Positions 60,686 to 64,000 of a stretch of 64,000 nucleotides of DNA are shown here, piece after piece (position 1 is the first letter of the stretch; every line of letters starts with the position of its first letter). The position numbers and the translations under genes were made by a program. The DNA comes from CAVUEG01 sp963740525 (GTDB lineage Bacteria > Actinomycetota > Actinomycetes > Propionibacteriales > Nocardioidaceae), in the NCBI GenBank assembly GCA_963740525.1, contig CAVUEG010000006.1:1302001-1366000 (forward strand), given 5' to 3'. The notes below the pieces were generated by a model. The model was not told the origin of the DNA and made no database searches. It saw only the letters and a list, made by a program, of their open reading frames with translations.

Positions 60686-60706
60686 CTCAAGGGTGCCGAG
60701 ATGCGG

Positions 60707-61957
60707 TCAGCTGCCGCTGTTGATCATGCCGGCGCCGACCGTGACGCCGGTTGCCTCGTCGATCAGGATGAACGAACCGGTCGTGCGGTTCTTGTTGTAC
60801 GGGTCGCACAGCAGCGGGACCGTCGTGCGCAGCTGCACTCGGCCGATCTCGTTGAGGCCGAGCTCCTTGGTTTCCTGGTCACGGTGGAGCGTGTTCACGT
60901 CGAGGCGGTACTGGATGTCCTTGACCATCGCTCGACCCGTGCGGGTCGTGTGCTTGATCGCGAGCTTCTGACGCGGCTTCAGCGGCTCGTTGGTCATCCA
61001 GCAGATCATCGCGTCGATGTCCTGGCTGGGCTTGGGCGCGTTGTTCACGCGCGCGATCATGTCCCCACGCGAGACGTCGACGTCGTCCTCGAGCCGGACC
61101 GTCACCGACATCGGTGGGAACGCCTCGGCGATCTCCTTGTCGAACAGGTCGATCGCCGCGATCTTGCTGGTCATGCCGCTCGGCAGGACGACGACCTCGT
61201 CACCGGGCTTGAGCACGCCGCCGGCCACCATGCCGGCGTACCCGCGGTAGTCGTGGTACTCGTCGGACTTGGGGCGGACGACGTACTGGACCGGGAAGCG
61301 AGTGTCGACCAGGTCCCGGTCGGAGGCCACGTGGATGTTCTCGAGGTGGTGCATCAGGGAGGTGCCCTGGTACCACGGCATGTGCTCGGAGCGGGTCACC
61401 ACGTTGTCGCCCTTGAGCGCCGAGATCGGGATGACCTCGAGGTCAGGGATGTTCAGCTTCGTGGCGAACTGCGTGAACTCCTTGTGGATCTTGTCGTACG
61501 TCGCCTGGTCGTAGTCGACGAGGTCCATCTTGTTGACCGCGAGGACCAGGTGGGGCACCCGCAGCAGCGACAGGATCACCGCGTGCCGGCGCGACTGCTC
61601 GGTGAGCCCCTGACGAGCGTCCACGAGCACCAGCCCGAGGTCGGCGGTCGAGGCGCCGGTGACCATGTTGCGGGTGTACTGCACGTGCCCGGGGGTGTCC
61701 GCGATGATGAACTTGCGGGCCGGGGTCGCGAAGTAGCGGTACGCGACGTCGATGGTGATGCCCTGCTCGCGCTCGGAGCGAAGCCCGTCGGTCAGCAGCG
61801 CGAGGTCGGTGTAGTCGTAGCCCTTGGAGAGCGAGGTGGCCTCGACGGCCTCGAGCTGGTCCTCGAAGATCGACTTGGAGTCGAGCAGGAGGCGCCCGAT
61901 GAGCGTGGACTTGCCGTCGTCGACCGAGCCGGCGGTGGCGAATCGGAGGAGGTCCAT
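60707..61957 (-). CDS. cysN: Sulfate adenylyltransferase subunit 1 (GTPase)
   Basis: 416 residues starting MDLLRFATAGSVDDGKSTLI. G-domain motifs: GSVDDGKST (10-18), EQGITIDVAYRYF, IIADTPGHVQYTR and AVNKMDLVDYD. Two beta-barrel domains follow as in EF-Tu relatives. There is no C-terminal APS kinase domain (CysC), so a separate kinase, or direct APS reduction, is required. With CysD it makes APS from ATP and sulfate. Starts one base inside the cysD stop (TGATG). Confidence 0.96.
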   Translation of the reverse strand: MDLLRFATAGSVDDGKSTLIGRLLLDSKSIFEDQLEAVEATSLSKGYDYTDLALLTDGLRSEREQGITIDVAYRYFATPARKFIIADTPGHVQYTRNMVTGASTADLGLVLVDARQGLTEQSRRHAVILSLLRVPHLVLAVNKMDLVDYDQATYDKIHKEFTQFATKLNIPDLEVIPISALKGDNVVTRSEHMPWYQGTSLMHHLENIHVASDRDLVDTRFPVQYVVRPKSDEYHDYRGYAGMVAGGVLKPGDEVVVLPSGMTSKIAAIDLFDKEIAEAFPPMSVTVRLEDDVDVSRGDMIARVNNAPKPSQDIDAMICWMTNEPLKPRQKLAIKHTTRTGRAMVKDIQYRLDVNTLHRDQETKELGLNEIGRVQLRTTVPLLCDPYNKNRTTGSFILIDEATGVTVGAGMINSGS

Positions 61958-62871
61958 CAGAAGTACCCTTCCTTCTTGCGGTCTTCCATGGCTGCCTCGG
62001 AGAAGCGGTCGTCACCACGGGTCGCGCCGCGCTCGGTGACCCGGGCGATCGCAATTTCTTCGATGATCTCGGGGACGGTGGAGGCGGTTGACTCCACGCA
62101 GCCGGTGAGCGTCAGGTCGCCAACCGTGCGGAACCGGACGGTGCGCTCCTCGGCGGACTCTCCCGACTTCATCGGGTTGTGCTCGCTCTCGGTCAGCAGC
62201 ATGCCGTCGCGCTCGAAGACCCGGCGCTGGTGGGAGAAGTAGATCGAAGGGATCTCGATCTTCTCCTGGCCGATGTAGTCCCAGATGTCGAGCTCGGTCC
62301 AGTTGGACAACGGGAAGATGCGCATGTGCTCGCCCCCGTGGATCCGCCCGTTGTAGAGGCTCCACAGCTCGGGCCGCTGCATCTTGGGGTCCCACTGGCC
62401 GAAGTCGTCGCGGTGGGAGTAGACGCGCTCCTTGGCGCGTGCCTTCTCCTCGTCGCGCCGGCCACCACCGAAGGCGGCGGTGAAGCCGTTCTCCTCGATG
62501 CAGTGCAGGAGGGTCCCGATCTGCATCCGGTTGCGGCTGGTCTTGCCGTCGTCGACGACGATGCCGTCGGCGATCGCCTGCTCGACGCTGGCGACGATCA
62601 TCCGGACGCCCAGGCGGTTGACCCAATGGTCACGGGTCTCCAGGACCTCCGGGAAGTCGTAGCCGGTGTCGACCTGAAGGACCGGGAACGGGATCTTCGC
62701 CGGGTAGAACGCCTTCTCGGCGAGGCGCAGCATCACGATCGAGTCCTTGCCGCCGGAGAACATGAGCACCGGCTTCTCGAACTCGGCCGCGACCTCGCGG
62801 AAGATGTGGATCGACTCTGCCTCGAGCTGGTCGAGCTGACTCAGCTGGTAGTCGGCATGCGTGTCTGTCAT
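61957..62871 (-). CDS. cysD: Sulfate adenylyltransferase subunit 2
   Basis: 304 residues; PP-loop SGGKDSIVMLRL at residues 39-50, QVDTGYDFPEVLETRDHWVN and the C-terminal RFRTVGDLTLTGCVESTAST are all typical of CysD. It supplies the ATP-sulfate adenylyl chemistry that CysN drives with GTP. First gene of the cysDN operon, 92 bases from the TauE/SafE stop on the same strand. Confidence 0.96.
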   Translation of the reverse strand: MTDTHADYQLSQLDQLEAESIHIFREVAAEFEKPVLMFSGGKDSIVMLRLAEKAFYPAKIPFPVLQVDTGYDFPEVLETRDHWVNRLGVRMIVASVEQAIADGIVVDDGKTSRNRMQIGTLLHCIEENGFTAAFGGGRRDEEKARAKERVYSHRDDFGQWDPKMQRPELWSLYNGRIHGGEHMRIFPLSNWTELDIWDYIGQEKIEIPSIYFSHQRRVFERDGMLLTESEHNPMKSGESAEERTVRFRTVGDLTLTGCVESTASTVPEIIEEIAIARVTERGATRGDDRFSEAAMEDRKKEGYF

Positions 62872-62907
62872 CTGGTAAAGGGACCTCTCGTCAGAGCAGC
62901 AGCGCTC

Positions 62908-62938
62908 ATCGTATCGGCCCCGCAGGTGGCAAGGGCAA
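62908..62938 (-). promoter_or_regulatory. Possible cysDN promoter
   Basis: On the minus strand TTGCCC (62938-62933) and TACGAT (62913-62908) are separated by 19 bases, about 37 bases upstream of the cysD start. The spacing is longer than ideal, so this is tentative. Confidence 0.35.
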
Positions 62939-62963
62939 ACTGCTCACCCGGGAGTGGTCTGGC

Positions 62964-63963
62964 TCACGCGTCCAGAGTCGGTCGCTCGGGGTACTTCGGA
63001 TCCTCGAGGTCGGCCACCGTGGGCGCCCCGAACATGGGCAGACCCTGCTGTCTGCGGAGCACGCCCCAGATGAGCGGGACGAGAACCAGCGTGGCCACCC
63101 CGATCAGCGCGATCAGCACCGGATGCGTCTCGTCCTTGCCCGCGCCCAGGGGAGCCCAGCCCGCCTTGTCGAGCAGCGCGACGCCCGACATCGTCAGCAC
63201 CACGACGAGACCGCGGCGGATCACCGACTGCGGCACCTTGGGCGCGATCCTGCTGCCGAGGATCGTCCCCGGCACCGAGCCGAGGATCAGGGGGATGGTC
63301 AGGGAGAAGTCCAGACCATTGAGCGCGATGTTCGAGATGGCGGCGGCGAGCACCAGCGGGACCGCCTGAACGAGGTCGGTGCCCACCAGCCGAAGCGGGG
63401 AAAGCCCGGGGTAGAGCATGAGGAGCGCCACCATGATCACCGAGCCGGAGCCGACGCTGGTGACCCCCACCAGCAGGCCGCCGAGGGCACCGACGAGCAG
63501 GGTGGGAATGGGCCGGATCTCGGGGTGCTCGAGCCCACCGTCGTACCCGTTCCGGACCCGGCGCAGGTTCACGTAGAGGCGCAGGGCGTACGTCGACGCG
63601 GCCAGGAGGAGGGCCCAGCCGATGCACTCCATCAGCACCTTCTCGATGGTGTCGGCATCGGTGAAGCGGGCGACCAGGTGCGGTCCGAGCAGGGCCATCG
63701 GCACCGACCCGGCGATCAGCCAGCCGGCGAGCCTGAAGTTGGGCGCCCCTTGGCGGGCGTGGGTCAGGGCACCACCGCTCTTGTAGACGGCGGCGGCGGT
63801 GAGGTCCGCGGTGACCACGGTGGACGGGTCTCCGACGCCCAGGAAGAGCAGTGCGGGGGTCATCAGCGCACCGCCGCCCATGCCGGTCAGCCCGACGACG
63901 GTGCCGACGAAGAAGCCGGCGATCAGGATCGAGAGCGAGCTCGAGGGTGATGAGGTCGGTCAA
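62964..63963 (-). CDS. TauE/SafE-family sulfite/anion exporter, start region frameshifted
   Basis: The main frame encodes a ~305-residue membrane protein: MGGGALMTPALLFLGVGDPS, TADLTAAAVYKSGGALTHAR and MLYPGLSPLRLVGTDLVQAV are TauE/SafE motifs. Sequence coding the expected first helix (LSILIAGFFVGTVVGLTG) is in frame just upstream, but no start codon is available before an in-frame TGA at 63962-63960. The best start, TTG 63963 with GAGGAG five bases upstream (MTDLITLEL...), is in another frame. A small indel near 63920-63932 (CTCGCTCTCG) would join them. It may export sulfite or sulfoacetate; adjacent to cysDN. Confidence 0.75.
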
Positions 63964-64000
63964 CGGGACTCCTCGGTCTCGGTGGGCCGTGCTGCCATCG
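63960..64000 (-). CDS. Possible 3' end of an upstream gene (partial)
   Basis: Reading from 64000 downwards one frame ends ...ARPTETEESR then TGA, which overlaps the TTG start of the TauE gene (TTGA). This looks like the tail of a coupled upstream gene running off the window. Too short to identify. Confidence 0.35.
   Translation of the reverse strand, partial: MAARPTETEESR

Overview
This window is chromosomal DNA from a high-GC actinobacterium. Mycothiol genes (mtr, mshD), an orphan GlnR, a textbook Rex operator, PHO boxes of the Streptomyces type, DUF1416/CysA-type sulfurtransferase genes and frequent GTG/TTG starts all point to Actinomycetes. The content (many secreted peptidases, DUF1800/DUF1501 pair, LPXTG proteins) suggests a Nocardioides-like organism; that genus assignment is inference. 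No phage, IS element or CRISPR array was seen. The window looks like core chromosome with a rich secreted-protein complement.

Layout. 1-9.1 kb: end of an MMPL transporter, a 55-residue Cys-rich protein, a large BNR/sialidase-like secreted protein (frameshifted), a MEDS-HATPase sensor, and two secreted peptidases (M14, S8). 9.2-16.1 kb, mostly minus strand: ECF sigma factor plus membrane partner, tRNA-Phe, nitroreductase, tRNA-Asp, tRNA-Glu, a metallopeptidase, an HATPase-crcB-crcB operon, a DUF1206 protein and mycothione reductase. 16.2-24.5 kb: Rex-operator-controlled ndh, a SnoaL-like protein, an S55 peptidase-like protein, a GNAT enzyme, the DUF1800/DUF1501 pair and a PAS-ANTAR regulator. 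24.4-30.3 kb: two large secreted metallopeptidases (M6 with PKD domains; matrixin-like). 30.4-38 kb: a Cys-rich HTH regulator divergent from a DoxX-like protein, tRNA-Lys, a MauE/DsbA-like pair, an EEP hydrolase, an M15-like secreted protein and a cold-shock gene. 38-44.2 kb: phosphate uptake (DUF47-pit and pstSCAB with PHO boxes). 44.3-52.9 kb: Nudix/phosphatase, ppk1, esterase, dtd, BKACE, mshD, glnR and a MoaD-like gene. 53-56 kb: two paralogous LPXTG surface proteins with Cys-rich repeats. 56-58.5 kb: thioredoxin-like gene, Cys-containing leader peptide with hairpin, DUF4395, sulfurtransferase and DUF1416. 58.6-64 kb: membrane glycan-binding-like protein, GDP-mannose dehydratase, cysDN and a TauE/SafE permease.

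The main themes are phosphate (pit, pst, ppk1), sulfur/thiol redox (mtr, mshD, cysDN, cysA/sseC/thiX-like, MauE/DsbA) and extracellular proteolysis or surface display. The glnR-mshD and sseC-cysA-thiX arrangement matches the M. tuberculosis Rv0814c-Rv0819 neighbourhood, but here two LPXTG genes lie between the two halves.

Three genes (BNR protein, pstB, TauE permease) carry apparent frameshifts. The first two are one-base changes in G/C runs, so sequencing error is at least as likely as decay. The strongest new leads are a DosR-box-like palindrome repeated 38-40 bases upstream of three unlinked genes, the tandem LPXTG pair, the apparently leaderless Cys attenuator peptide, and an 18-base perfect inverted repeat inside the PAS-ANTAR gene.
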